Positions 35,498-44,464 of a DNA stretch of 64,000 nt are shown here, piece after piece. The notes beneath the pieces are model-generated. The model ran no database searches, had not been told where the DNA came from, and was given only the letters and a program-made list of their open reading frames with translations. The stretch is from contig NZ_JAUWQB010000005.1 in NCBI RefSeq assembly GCF_030611305.1, positions 1 to 64,000 on the forward strand, in the 5' to 3' direction. The translations under genes were made by a program, and so were the position numbers. Position 1 is the first letter of the stretch. Each line of letters starts with the position of its first letter. The stretch is from Desulfobacula sp. Lineage in GTDB: Bacteria > Desulfobacterota > Desulfobacteria > Desulfobacterales > Desulfobacteraceae.

Positions 35498-37390
35498 ATG
35501 CTGGGTTACTTGCGTGAAAATACCGGAAACTGGATCATTAAAATATTTCTTGGGATTATTGTCATTGTATTCGTGTTTCTCGGTGTGGGGTCATTTGGAA
35601 CAAGAAGGAACGATTCAATTGCGACCATTAATGATGAACCGATTACCATGGAGGAATATCAGCAGGCTTATAAGGCTATTGTTGATCAGATGAGAGCAAG
35701 ATTCGGGAAAAATTTGAATGATGATATCCTGAAGGCACTCAATGTAAAGCAACAGGCTCTTGACTCATTAATTGAACAAAAACTAATTTTAGCCGAAGCA
35801 GATAAACTGGAAATTGTAATTTCTGATAAAGAACTTCAAGAATCTTTACTGTCAATTAAAGCCTTTCAGAAAGATGGAAAATTTAATTTAGATCAGTATA
35901 AAAAAGTTTTAAGTTTGAATTCTTTGAATTCTGAAGTTTTTGAGCAAAACCAAATCAATTCACTAAGACAGGAAAAAATAAGGGATATGGTGTTGAGTGC
36001 GGTCAATGTATCAGACCTTGAAGCACGCAATTGGTATCTTTTTCAAAATACAAAAATTGCGGTTGATTATCTCTTATTTAACCCTAGCGGCTATTCCGAT
36101 ATTCATCCTGATGAAGAACAGATCAAAAATTTTTATACTGAAAATAAAGACAATTACAAATCTGATCCTAAAATCAAGGCATTGTATTTAAAGTTTTCTC
36201 CTGAAGACCATAAAGATAAAGTAACCGTCAGTGAAGCCAATATCAAAGATTATTACGAGGAACATCAGGAAGAGTTTAAAATACCCCAAAAGGTTGAAGC
36301 CAGGCATATTTTAATTAAACTTGCCGAAGATGCCGAAGAAGCAGAAGTTAAGGCGGCAGAAAAAAGAGCCTTAGAAATTTACGAGATGATTGGTAAAGGC
36401 CAGGATTTCGAGCAGCTTGCCAAAAAATATTCAGAAGGCCCTTCAAAAGAGGGCGGTGGATATCTGGGTATATTTGAAAAGCAAAGCATGGTAAAACCTT
36501 TTGGCGACAAGGCATTCTCCATGAAAGCCGGTGAAATCGGCAAACCTGTAAGAACAATGTTTGGCTGGCATATCATTAATGTGATGGCTAAATTTGACGC
36601 TTCCACTCAGGCTTTGGCGCAGGCTTCAGGGAAAATAAAAAAAGCACTTGAACAACAGGAACTGCAAAATCTTGCCTATGATAAAGCGGGAGAGGCATTT
36701 GATGCTGTGATTGACGGGGACGATTTTGAACAGGTAGCCCTCATTGCCGACAAAAAAATTATTAAAACCAAAGAGTTCAGTATGAATGGTGAAGGTCTTG
36801 ACATCATCGACAATGCAGGATTTGCAAGAGCTGCTTTTGAGCTTTCTTTGGATGATATCAGTGATGTAAAACAATTTGGTGATTCTTATTATTTGATCAA
36901 GTCAATTTTAAAAATTGAACCTGTTGTTCAAGAGCTTGATCTTGTTAAAGACAGAATTTTAAAAGAATTTACTGCAAAACTTCAAAAAGAACAGGCAAAA
37001 AAAGAGGCTCAATTGTATATAACAAAAGCAAATGATGAAAAAACACTGGAACAACTGGCTGAGGAACATCATCTAAAAGTCAAATCCACAAACCTATTCA
37101 CAAGAAACAGCACTATTGAAGATGTGGGAAATTCTCCCGAATTTATCCAGGCAAGTTTTTCATTAAACCAAAATAATAAAATTTATTCTAAAATAATTGA
37201 AACACCGGCCGGGTATTATATTATCGGGCTTAAAGAAAAAAAATCTCCTGAAGAATCTGAAATTTCAGAAAATCTTAAAAGTGTAAAGAATGAAATTGCC
37301 TGGAGAAAACAGACACAATCTTATCAGGCATGGATCAATGGATTGAAAAAACACAGTGAAATCAATTATGATCCTCAAATTTTGAATTAA
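35498..37390 (+). CDS. PpiD-like periplasmic peptidyl-prolyl isomerase
   Basis: The 630-aa protein has a single N-terminal membrane anchor (about 12-33), a SurA_N-type chaperone region and a parvulin domain (about 265-365; ARHILIKLAED, GGGYLGIFEKQSMVKPF, TMFGWHIINV). The C-terminal chaperone-like segment is elongated. This is the PpiD layout, and length is close to that of E. coli PpiD. ATG 35498 has AAGGAGAAAGTG directly upstream; a GTG at 35495 is also possible. It helps folding of outer-membrane and periplasmic proteins by family knowledge. Confidence 0.9.
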   Translation: MLGYLRENTGNWIIKIFLGIIVIVFVFLGVGSFGTRRNDSIATINDEPITMEEYQQAYKAIVDQMRARFGKNLNDDILKALNVKQQALDSLIEQKLILAEADKLEIVISDKELQESLLSIKAFQKDGKFNLDQYKKVLSLNSLNSEVFEQNQINSLRQEKIRDMVLSAVNVSDLEARNWYLFQNTKIAVDYLLFNPSGYSDIHPDEEQIKNFYTENKDNYKSDPKIKALYLKFSPEDHKDKVTVSEANIKDYYEEHQEEFKIPQKVEARHILIKLAEDAEEAEVKAAEKRALEIYEMIGKGQDFEQLAKKYSEGPSKEGGGYLGIFEKQSMVKPFGDKAFSMKAGEIGKPVRTMFGWHIINVMAKFDASTQALAQASGKIKKALEQQELQNLAYDKAGEAFDAVIDGDDFEQVALIADKKIIKTKEFSMNGEGLDIIDNAGFARAAFELSLDDISDVKQFGDSYYLIKSILKIEPVVQELDLVKDRILKEFTAKLQKEQAKKEAQLYITKANDEKTLEQLAEEHHLKVKSTNLFTRNSTIEDVGNSPEFIQASFSLNQNNKIYSKIIETPAGYYIIGLKEKKSPEESEISENLKSVKNEIAWRKQTQSYQAWINGLKKHSEINYDPQILN

Positions 37391-37398
37391 GGTTCCAT

Positions 37399-40236
37399 AT
37401 GAAAAATAGTACCATCGCCTTTAGAGTTGTAGTTTTAGGACTCTTACTCCTATTTTCATGTGCGCCGAAGCATCCGATTGTTGATCCCAATAATGGTATT
37501 CAAACCGATCCTGCCATTGTGTACGGTGTCCTGCCCAATGGGTTTCAATATATCCTCATGGAGAATTCCACACCAGAGGACAGGGTTAATATTCATCTTG
37601 ATATTTTTGCGGGTTCAATGAATGAGACAAATGAACAACAGGGTGTCGCCCATTACCTGGAACACATGCTGTTTAACGGATCAGAGCACTTTAAACCCGG
37701 AGAATTAATCCAATATTTTCAATCCGTTGGTATGGACTTTGGTTCTGACGCCAATGCCCACACCTCTTTTTTTAATACTGTTTATGATCTGTCTCTCCCA
37801 AACGCAGATCAAAAGCATATGGATGAAGCCTTTGTTGTCATCCAGGATTATGCAAAGGGTGCCCTTCTTCTGGAAACCGAAGTTGATCGGGAACGAGGAA
37901 TTATTTTAGCTGAAAAAAGGGAGAGAGACTCGGTATCTTACAGGACCTTCAAAAAATCAATGGAATTTGAACTTCCAGATTCACTTTTTAACCAAAGGTT
38001 TCCCATTGGGACTGACGATGTCATAAAAAAAACGGATCGAAAACTTTTAAAATCATATTATGATCAATGGTATCGCCCTGATAATATGGCGTTAATTGTT
38101 GTAGGTGACTTTGATATCAAGACTGTCCAGCCTATGATTATTAAAAGATTTTCCAAGCTGAAACCCCGCAGTTTTTTTTTTAAAACTCCTTTATCAACCA
38201 AATGGAAAGAACATCAAGGAATAAAAACGTTTTATCATTATGAGCCCGAAGCAGGTAGCACTGATATCACAATAGAGACCATTTCCCGGATGCCGTTTGA
38301 AACACAAACCCTGGAGACTATAAAAAAAAGAACTTTAAATCATATTGCAAATTCAATATTGCAAAACAGGCTTTCCAGAATGGTAAACAAGCAAACTGCC
38401 GATTTTTCTGAAAGCTCTGTTTTTTCAGGATCATTTTTGCATCATATTTCATTGTCTGCCATTAGTGCGACTAGTGAACCGGATAAGTGGGAAAAAGCTC
38501 TTCATCAAATCGAAAATGCTTTGAGACAGGGACTTACATACGGGTTTACAAAAAAAGAACTCGATAGGGTTAAGGCCGATTTTATTTCTTCTCTTGAAAA
38601 AGAGCTGAATCAGGTTGAATCGCGGAGAAGTCCGGATCTGTCCAGAAAAATTTTGAGAACCATCAATCGAAAGGGGCTGCTTTTATCTCCTGAACAGAGA
38701 AAAGATTTTTTAGAACCCTATATTGAATCGATTTCATTGCAGGATGCCCATGAGGCACTAAAAGAATTATGGTCAAAAGATCACAGGCTGGTACTGGTAA
38801 CAGGGAATGCTGATATAGATGCAAAAGAGCCTGAAACAGCCATTCTCGATGTATATCAGAAAAGTCTTATTAATAAGGTGAGCAAGTATGAAGGGTTTGA
38901 ATCAAAAAAGTTTCCTTATCTTGAATTGCCGTCTACAAAAGCCGGGATACGGACAAGAGAAGAAAACGTCAAGGATCTTGGCATTACTATAATCGATTTT
39001 CATAATAATGTTCGATTGAATTTAAAAAAAACAGATTATAAACAAAATGAATTCCAGTTCAAGGTTTGTTTTGGAGAAGGGAAAAAATCTGAGCCTGTAT
39101 CAAAGCCTGGTTTAGCGCTTGTCAGTGAGAGCGTTTTTAGGACAAGCGGGCTTGGAAATCTTGATGCGGACCAGTTGGAAGAAGCCTTGGCCGGTAATAA
39201 GATCCGTGTCGGATTTGGAATTAATGAGAATTATTTTTCTTTATCCGGTTCTGGTGATCCAAAAGAAGCCGAGCTTATTTTTCAACTCATATATCATTAT
39301 TTCAATGATCCGGGATACAGGGATGAAGCTTTGAATCTTGCAAAGATTCGATATAAACAGCGGTATGACAACCTTATCCGAACACCCGAAGGCATCATGC
39401 AGATAAAAGGAGAGCTGTTTCTTGCCAAAAACGATTCAAGATTTGGGCTGCCTCAGCCTGAGACGATTAACCGTTATACTTTAAATGATATTAAAAACTG
39501 GTTATCCCCGTATTTTCAAAATTCACCTGTGGAGGTGTCTATTGTGGGAGATTTTAATCTTGAAAATATGATCAGCCTTGCTTCAAAATATATGGGAACA
39601 TTTAAGAAAAGGAAAAAACTTTCAAATGAATTGAACAAGCCCGGGAAAATATATTTCCCAAAAGGAGAGCAACTTGAATTGGAAACAGAGACAAAAATTA
39701 ATACGGGCGTTGTTCATGTCGCATTTCCAACCGATGATTTTTGGGATATTATGCAAACCCGAAGGCTCTCTGTTTTATCCAGGGTTTTTTCAGAAAGATT
39801 GAGAATTTCCATTAGAGAAGAGCTTGGCGAAACATATTCTCCGTATGTATATAATGATCCGTCCATGAGTTTTAATGGCTATGGAATAATGCATGTGGTT
39901 GTCAATGTAAAACCTGAAAGTCATAAATTTATTTACCATAAAATTAAAGAAATCGTTTATTCTTTAATCACAAAGGGTATTTCAAAAAAAGAGACGGATT
40001 TAGCTTTAAAACCAGTTCTAAATCATCTAAAAGTTCTTCGAAAGACCAATGGTTATTGGTTAAATTCCGTTATGGCCAACTCTTTAACTTACCCACAAAA
40101 ATTTGACTGGTCCAATAATATGATGACTGGCTACAATACCATCACCAATGATGATTTAACAACCCTCGCAAAAAAATACCTGAATATCGATAGAAGTGCG
40201 TTGATTGTAATAAAACCGGAAAATAGTACGGATTAA
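37399..40236 (+). CDS. M16 family zinc peptidase, lipoprotein
   Basis: A 945-aa protein with a lipobox LLLFSCAPK (Cys near 21). The N-terminal peptidase unit has the inverted zinc motif HYLEHMLFNGSEHF (HxxEH) and a downstream Glu region (ERGIILAEKRERDSVSYR). A second, inactive M16-like half follows (about 500-945; includes IREELGETYSPYV). This two-unit structure matches PqqL/insulinase-type peptidases. It follows ppiD by nine bases, suggesting cotranscription. The substrate is unknown. Confidence 0.9.
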   Translation: MKNSTIAFRVVVLGLLLLFSCAPKHPIVDPNNGIQTDPAIVYGVLPNGFQYILMENSTPEDRVNIHLDIFAGSMNETNEQQGVAHYLEHMLFNGSEHFKPGELIQYFQSVGMDFGSDANAHTSFFNTVYDLSLPNADQKHMDEAFVVIQDYAKGALLLETEVDRERGIILAEKRERDSVSYRTFKKSMEFELPDSLFNQRFPIGTDDVIKKTDRKLLKSYYDQWYRPDNMALIVVGDFDIKTVQPMIIKRFSKLKPRSFFFKTPLSTKWKEHQGIKTFYHYEPEAGSTDITIETISRMPFETQTLETIKKRTLNHIANSILQNRLSRMVNKQTADFSESSVFSGSFLHHISLSAISATSEPDKWEKALHQIENALRQGLTYGFTKKELDRVKADFISSLEKELNQVESRRSPDLSRKILRTINRKGLLLSPEQRKDFLEPYIESISLQDAHEALKELWSKDHRLVLVTGNADIDAKEPETAILDVYQKSLINKVSKYEGFESKKFPYLELPSTKAGIRTREENVKDLGITIIDFHNNVRLNLKKTDYKQNEFQFKVCFGEGKKSEPVSKPGLALVSESVFRTSGLGNLDADQLEEALAGNKIRVGFGINENYFSLSGSGDPKEAELIFQLIYHYFNDPGYRDEALNLAKIRYKQRYDNLIRTPEGIMQIKGELFLAKNDSRFGLPQPETINRYTLNDIKNWLSPYFQNSPVEVSIVGDFNLENMISLASKYMGTFKKRKKLSNELNKPGKIYFPKGEQLELETETKINTGVVHVAFPTDDFWDIMQTRRLSVLSRVFSERLRISIREELGETYSPYVYNDPSMSFNGYGIMHVVVNVKPESHKFIYHKIKEIVYSLITKGISKKETDLALKPVLNHLKVLRKTNGYWLNSVMANSLTYPQKFDWSNNMMTGYNTITNDDLTTLAKKYLNIDRSALIVIKPENSTD

Positions 40237-40268
40237 AAGCCCTTAAATATTACCAGAGAATCAAAAGA

Positions 40269-40754
40269 TTATATTTTTTCTTCAAATAGTTTTAAGATTC
40301 TGTTTTTCCTAACATTCTCCGGTGTAAAAATCTTGCCACTAATGGCAAGATACACACCATTCGGTAATATTTGAACTGCGGCGACCGCAGACCCTAAATT
40401 AAAAATGGCATCGCTTGATTTAAACTTAGCCGGCTCCATGGCACCGGTAAGAACAATGACCTTGTTTTTAACGGTACCAAGTGCTTTTGCCGTTTCAATC
40501 ATGGTGTCAGTGCCGTGAGTGATGATAATTTTATCATTAGGTTCGTCTTGTACAGCCTGCCGGATGGTTAACCGATCTTTGTCAGTCATTTCAAGAGAAT
40601 CTTTTTTCAATATGGAAGAAACATCATATTTAAAATTTACCCTTGCATCTTTTAGAATATCACCAATATTGGATTCTCCAACTTCATATTTGCTTAAGGC
40701 ATCAAAGTATACTTTATCAATGGTTCCGCCCACAGCAAAAAATTTAATTTTCAT
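40269..40754 (-). CDS. Asparaginase-like single-domain protein
   Basis: The 161-aa protein equals only the N-terminal half of L-asparaginases. GGTIDKVYF and HGTDTMIETA supply the catalytic threonines and TGAMEPA is conserved. The C-terminal half (about 160 residues) is absent, but stand-alone proteins of this length are common in proteobacteria, so I do not regard it as a fragment. It is two bases from the recX stop. Asparaginase activity is not assured. Confidence 0.75.
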   Translation of the reverse strand: MKIKFFAVGGTIDKVYFDALSKYEVGESNIGDILKDARVNFKYDVSSILKKDSLEMTDKDRLTIRQAVQDEPNDKIIITHGTDTMIETAKALGTVKNKVIVLTGAMEPAKFKSSDAIFNLGSAVAAVQILPNGVYLAISGKIFTPENVRKNRILKLFEEKI

Positions 40755-40755
40755 T

Positions 40756-41238
40756 TCAACCCTCTTTTATTGAGTTTTTTGATTCTAAAAAAAAGTTCAG
40801 CGTTGATAGGCAGATATCATAATTAAATCCTCTGTACCGTAAAAAGTTCATCATCTTTTTTTTGAATTTTTCATCATCAAGATTTTGCCACATCCTGATT
40901 TTCGGTCTTACAGCTTTTAAAGCCAGATCCTGATCATCATATTGCTCTAAAATAGCATCAATGATTGAAGGGTTAACCCCTTTTTTCTTGAGTTCATATT
41001 GAAAAGCAAATTTTGATTTGGGTTTGTTTCTTACTTTACTTTCGACAAACAGGGTTGCAAAATCCTTATCATTTAGATGATTTTGTTCCAGTAAAATCCC
41101 AATAATTTTTTTAATAATATCTTCACTAAAACCTTTCTTTTTGATGTATTCCTGCATTTCATAAACCGTTCTTGGCTGATAGGATAAATAGTTTATTGCA
41201 AGATTCAAAGGCTGATTAATTGATTTAATATCATTCAC
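40756..41238 (-). CDS. recX: RecX family regulator
   Basis: A 160-aa protein made of three-helix repeats: NLAINYLSYQPRTVYEMQEYIKKKGF, then ARTLF-like DKDFATLFVESKVRNKPKSKFAFQYELKKKGV, then a third repeat (RPKIRMWQ to YRGFNYDICLSTL). This is the RecX fold, which modulates RecA filaments. It starts with GTG 41238 overlapping the AsmA-like stop. No recA is present in the window. Confidence 0.82.
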   Translation of the reverse strand: MNDIKSINQPLNLAINYLSYQPRTVYEMQEYIKKKGFSEDIIKKIIGILLEQNHLNDKDFATLFVESKVRNKPKSKFAFQYELKKKGVNPSIIDAILEQYDDQDLALKAVRPKIRMWQNLDDEKFKKKMMNFLRYRGFNYDICLSTLNFFLESKNSIKEG

Positions 41239-44200
41239 TATATACTTTATCCCATAACTTAACAGGCGTTTTTAAGATATTGGACATCATATTTATAAGG
41301 CTTTTGCCAACCGAAGAGGGGTGCAAAGGGATAACTATCGGATCGGAAAGTTTTCCGGTCGCTTTTACCGGAACCGATAGCAGCCGTCCTTCAAGGAATG
41401 TATTTACAATGGGAATGTGTTCGATAATAAGATCAACCGTTTTAAAAGGAGCAACAAGACAAGTCAGATCTATTTTATCATTTACAGGGTCAATCCAACC
41501 ACTGAATATAAGTGTCATGTCCTGTCCATCAATTATTGCTTTGGTAAGATAAATGGTACTATCCTTGATATCTGCTTCTATAGAAATGTTTTTATAAGCA
41601 AATCCATCTTGTGTCACATTTGGAATTTTCCCTTTAAAAATCTTTGAAACATTTAAAACGGAAAGAATTCTTGAAAGAAGGGTTAATTTATAAATACGCC
41701 CTTTTTCAGCGTTAAATATAAATGCGCCTGTTAATTTATTTAAAAAATCTTTTTTAGTGTCATTTGATAGGATACTGCCGGTTAAAGAATATTGACCATC
41801 CATAAATTCATTTTTTTGGAAAAGACAGGTTAATAGATCCTTAATATTGGCTTTGTTATTGGCCTCAAAAGGGATATTTGCATAAATCACATCTTTTTTT
41901 AGATTGATGTAACCGCTTGTTTCCAAATCACATAAAAGAGCTTTTTTAAATCTGACAGATAAAAGGTCTTTTTTAAAAGATAATGTACTGTCAATATCTG
42001 TAATGGTCAGATTTTTAAGTTTAAGTTCATCTGTTTTTAAATTAATAATTTTATTGGATAACAGACGGTTGTTCAATGAGAATGGTTTGGAATGAGAAAT
42101 AAGTGAATTTAGATCTAATCTCTTGGTGATGATATTTAAAGTAGAATCCTTATCCGTATATATTAATATGGATTGTCCTTTTGTAAGGGCATCAATTTTT
42201 TTTGACCAGTAACTGTCCGGTACAACAACTTTATTTAATGTTGTTGTATCTAAGATTCCATTAAAGTCAAATAGAGGTTTATCATTATTGTGATTAAAGG
42301 ATATTGATCCATTTGAAAGCCCCGGATCAATAAATTTTATTGAGTTTAAGGTTAATGATGCAGGTGTTTTACCTTTTAGATCAATATAGAGTTCCGGCCC
42401 GCCGGCGAATTTAAGGCTGCTTTTAAAAAAAGAATCTTTTGTGCCGATATGGAAATTACCGTTTTCCATATCAAATGGTACTAAAATATTATCAGAATAT
42501 TTTTTTTCAATAAGTGGTTCCATCCATGAAAGGTCATTTATTTTCATCTGAATCGTCTTCAAATTTAAAAGATCATCCGATATATGATATTGACAGGACA
42601 GGTCCTCTATCTGTTTATGATTCAACTGTGTCGTAACATCAATTTCGACTCCTGTACCTTTTAAATCATATTCCCATAGGTCCGGGTTTAATATGGGCCC
42701 GGATAGATTTATTGATGTGACATGAATTTTACCGCTTCCAGCCCTGACGGGTGAAATAATTTCTTTGGTTTTTTCATAGGACATCAACCAGGGGATCATT
42801 GAATCCAGGTAAATCATCCCGGAACCTGACTGGATGCTAATCTGCGCTTCATCCTTAAAAGCGAGTACCGTATTAAGATCATAAATTGTACTGCCGTTAA
42901 TAACACCATTAAGGCGTTTGAGATATACTATATCTGGTTCATAGTTAAAATTTACATTTTCAAGGGTAATATCACCGGGGATACGATCATATAACCCCGT
43001 AACAGAAAAATCATTTGTATTAATTTTAACGTTAAGATCAGCGAAGCCTTGTTCCAAAGAAAGGTTTAATTTGGCTTTTGAACGTCCTGTAACATCATGA
43101 ACAAGTGATAATTCTTTTGCCAGAAGAGTGTCTGGCAGAAGTGATATTAAAGTTTGTGGAATCATTGAAAGATCAACGTCAAGTAAAAACTCACCTTGAA
43201 ACGGAAAATCTTTATAATTTAAAAGGTCAATAGTGAGACTGCTCTTCCCAATTTTTGAACTTTGAATTATCGCGTTGGTCGTTTTTATATCAAGAACGCC
43301 ATTGTGTATTTGGGCAGCCCCAAATACATGTGAGGCAATCAAATTTGTTTGGGGAATATGTACCAAACCATCCTCAATATCCCCCTTAAGTGTTAAATGA
43401 TTCCCATTAAAAAGATCTTTAAGTTCTTTGCTTTGAAAAGATGCATTAATTTTGGGTGCAATACCGCTATGGAGAATTTTAAAAATACTTTTTGTGATTT
43501 CATTATCCTTGAACAACAATAAGGACATTTCTCTTGCCTGATCAATATGAATATCGGTTCCGGTAAATTGTATCTTTGATTTTTTTTGGATTTGATTGTC
43601 TTCAAAATGAATGGCTACCAATCCATTCGGATAATTCAGTTTAAATGGTTTTATATCAATTTGATAAAAATCATCAGACAGTTTAAAAGACGACTCAATG
43701 ATGTTTGCATCGAACAATATGTGGTTGTTTTTGGATTTAAGCTTTGGAGCAATGAAGCTGCATTGTCCTTGAATTTCGCCTTCCGAACTAAGCTTAACAG
43801 TACTTTTTAGTTGATCAAGTTCAATGGATTCTAAATCAAGATATTTTTCTAAAGAGGCGTTAGTTAGTGTAGATGGCCTGAATTCTATGTTTTTTATTGT
43901 GGTGTTTAAAATGATCTCTTTTTTTTCTTTTGACAGATAAAGTGAGCCGTCCATCTGCTTAAAATATTGAGACATTGCATTTTTGAACCTAAGCTCAACA
44001 GAATTCTGGTGTTCTGGTAAAAAAGCAAATATTTTTTTTAAGTCTTTGATATGTTTTGAAACGGAAAAATCAACGGGTAAAGCGGATTGTTTTTCTTTTA
44101 TACTGATGGTTTTAATTTCAGGTTTTTCAATTGTTATCTGATCTACATTTATTTTGCCGCGCAAAAGCTTTTGAATATCAACATCAAATTTTAAAAATTT

Positions 44201-44458
44201 AATGTTGATATTTATTCTATTGTCAGGATTAAAATTAAAATTTTCTATATTGAAGCTTGCTTGTGGAAAAAGGGTAAGAGAAAGTTTGGAAGAATCAATA
44301 TCCGCACCGGTTTTTTGATATATAAAAGAAGATATTTTATTTTTTATATAAGAGGTATTGATAAACCAGGTAATTAGAAAAGGAGATGATAATATTAGAG
44401 TAAAAATTAAAACTATGCTGTAAATAACAGATTTTTTAATTTTGTAAAAAGGTTTCAT
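41231..44458 (-). CDS. AsmA-like envelope protein
   Basis: This protein of about 1075 aa has one N-terminal membrane helix (about 10-32), followed by a long beta-rich periplasmic region. It shows AsmA-type features: the early KISSFIYQKTGADIDSSKLSLTLFP and the C-terminal LTKAIIDGQDMTLIFSGWIDPVNDKIDLTCLVAPF and GKLSDPIVIPL. AsmA-like proteins (YhdP, TamB type) are implicated in phospholipid transport between membranes. ATG 44458 lies seven bases after the upstream protease stop. A TTG at 44464 overlaps it. Confidence 0.8.
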   Translation of the reverse strand: MKPFYKIKKSVIYSIVLIFTLILSSPFLITWFINTSYIKNKISSFIYQKTGADIDSSKLSLTLFPQASFNIENFNFNPDNRININIKFLKFDVDIQKLLRGKINVDQITIEKPEIKTISIKEKQSALPVDFSVSKHIKDLKKIFAFLPEHQNSVELRFKNAMSQYFKQMDGSLYLSKEKKEIILNTTIKNIEFRPSTLTNASLEKYLDLESIELDQLKSTVKLSSEGEIQGQCSFIAPKLKSKNNHILFDANIIESSFKLSDDFYQIDIKPFKLNYPNGLVAIHFEDNQIQKKSKIQFTGTDIHIDQAREMSLLLFKDNEITKSIFKILHSGIAPKINASFQSKELKDLFNGNHLTLKGDIEDGLVHIPQTNLIASHVFGAAQIHNGVLDIKTTNAIIQSSKIGKSSLTIDLLNYKDFPFQGEFLLDVDLSMIPQTLISLLPDTLLAKELSLVHDVTGRSKAKLNLSLEQGFADLNVKINTNDFSVTGLYDRIPGDITLENVNFNYEPDIVYLKRLNGVINGSTIYDLNTVLAFKDEAQISIQSGSGMIYLDSMIPWLMSYEKTKEIISPVRAGSGKIHVTSINLSGPILNPDLWEYDLKGTGVEIDVTTQLNHKQIEDLSCQYHISDDLLNLKTIQMKINDLSWMEPLIEKKYSDNILVPFDMENGNFHIGTKDSFFKSSLKFAGGPELYIDLKGKTPASLTLNSIKFIDPGLSNGSISFNHNNDKPLFDFNGILDTTTLNKVVVPDSYWSKKIDALTKGQSILIYTDKDSTLNIITKRLDLNSLISHSKPFSLNNRLLSNKIINLKTDELKLKNLTITDIDSTLSFKKDLLSVRFKKALLCDLETSGYINLKKDVIYANIPFEANNKANIKDLLTCLFQKNEFMDGQYSLTGSILSNDTKKDFLNKLTGAFIFNAEKGRIYKLTLLSRILSVLNVSKIFKGKIPNVTQDGFAYKNISIEADIKDSTIYLTKAIIDGQDMTLIFSGWIDPVNDKIDLTCLVAPFKTVDLIIEHIPIVNTFLEGRLLSVPVKATGKLSDPIVIPLHPSSVGKSLINMMSNILKTPVKLWDKVYSE

Positions 44459-44464
44459 TAACAA

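Noticed and set aside
40269-40754. Asparaginase pseudogene (half length)
   Set aside because: Intact catalytic motifs and a clean start; stand-alone N-domain proteins of this length are widespread.
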